The notes under the pieces: generated by a model
The model's input: the letters and a program-made list of their open reading frames with translations, nothing else
The model's database searches: none
Told to the model about the DNA's origin: nothing
Part shown: piece by piece, positions 63,695-64,000 of the stretch
How positions within the stretch are numbered: the stretch's first letter is position 1
Layout: each line of letters begins with the position of its first letter
Position numbers and translations under genes: made by a program
NCBI GenBank assembly: GCA_030437565.1
Contig: CP129291.1
Location: 62,001 to 126,000 of the forward strand
From: Terrilactibacillus sp. S3-3
Lineage (GTDB): Bacteria; Bacillota; Bacilli; Bacillales; Sporolactobacillaceae
Direction of reading: 5' to 3'
DNA: 64,000 bases

Positions 63695-64000
63695 GTGAAA
63701 AATATAATTGCTGAAGATTTGAATAATGTTTTTGATCAAGATCCGGCAGCAAGAAATAAACTGGAAGTGATCTTTACTTACTCCGGATTGCACGCTATTT
63801 GGTCACACCGTGTCGCGCATTGGTTTTGGCGGAAAAGATTATTTTTTATGGCTCGAGCGATTTCGCAATTCAGCCGTTTTCTAACAGGAATCGAAATTCA
63901 TCCCGGCGCAAAAATTGGCAGACGTTTTTTTTTCATGGATCACGGGATGGGAATTGTCATCGGTGAAACATGTGAAATCGGTGATGACGTCACACTCTTC
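63695..64000 (+). CDS. cysE: Serine O-acetyltransferase, N-terminal part (3' end outside window)
   Basis: Makes O-acetylserine for CysK. GTG 63695 after [34 protein letters not shown] and [17 protein letters not shown] are typical of the hexapeptide acyltransferases. One residue more than usual appears at the T9 run (RRFFFMDHG), which may be an indel artefact. The T-box upstream regulates it. Confidence 0.94.
   Translation, partial: MKNIIAEDLNNVFDQDPAARNKLEVIFTYSGLHAIWSHRVAHWFWRKRLFFMARAISQFSRFLTGIEIHPGAKIGRRFFFMDHGMGIVIGETCEIGDDVTLF

Noticed and set aside
63445..63714. Small protein gene before cysE
   Set aside because: It lies wholly in the T-box leader, including specifier, antiterminator and terminator.

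Overview
This window is the conserved near-origin core of a low-to-mid G+C, endospore-forming Firmicute of the order Bacillales. Gene order follows the Bacillus subtilis tmk to cysE interval almost one to one: tmk-darA-yaaR-holB-ricT-yabA-trmN6-yazA-rsmI, abrB on the minus strand, metG-tatD-rnmV-rsmA-yabG-veg-sspF-ispE-purR-ridA-spoVG-glmU-prs-ctc-pth-fin-mfd-spoVT-spoVB/yabM-hup-rqcP-yabP-yabQ-divIC-yabR-spoIIE-yabS-yabT-tilS-hprT-ftsH-coaX-hslO-cysK-folP-folB/K-yazB-dusB-lysS, an rRNA operon (16S-23S-5S), ctsR-mcsA-mcsB-clpC-radA-disA-yacL-ispD-ispF-gltX, and a T-box leader with the start of cysE. Many sporulation genes (yabG, sspF, spoVG, fin, spoVT, yabP, yabQ, spoIIE, yabS/yabT) show that the host forms spores. 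The genus is not identified; a Sporolactobacillaceae-like or other deep Bacillales lineage is only a guess.

Sequence quality dominates the reading. Roughly 80 small indels interrupt almost every gene longer than about 300 bp, including essential ones (metG, ftsH, gltX, lysS, prs, glmU). The reading continues in another frame with full family similarity, so I annotate whole genes across the breaks and treat the breaks as probable sequencing or assembly errors, not gene death. Two short tandem duplications (11 bp in abrB, 5 bp in folK) do not look like simple homopolymer errors.

Layout: 1-5.5 kb holds DNA replication, translation fidelity and RNA modification genes (holB, ricT, yabA, trmN6, rsmI). 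5.5-13 kb holds the abrB transition-state regulator with a Spo0A box, metG, RNA maturation (rnmV, rsmA), and spore genes. 13-24 kb holds isoprenoid and purine control, cell-wall precursor and PRPP synthesis, and mfd. 24-34 kb is mainly sporulation and division. 34-45 kb holds tRNA modification, proteostasis, CoA, cysteine and folate genes and lysS. 46-50.9 kb is the rRNA operon without tRNA genes. 51-57 kb is the CtsR heat-shock operon. 57-64 kb holds DNA repair and c-di-AMP synthesis, the MEP isoprenoid pathway, and gltX with the cysteine T-box.

Departures from the usual order are where the interest lies. (i) A second, 5S-derived hybrid element with its own terminator follows the 5S gene. 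(ii) Six tandem copies of a ~94-bp structured repeat fill the ctsR-mcsA gap. (iii) folB and folK read as one fused chain. (iv) yabE, mazG (yabN), the pab genes and the usual tRNA genes are absent. (v) A decayed minus-strand permease-like fragment may lie between rsmA and yabG.
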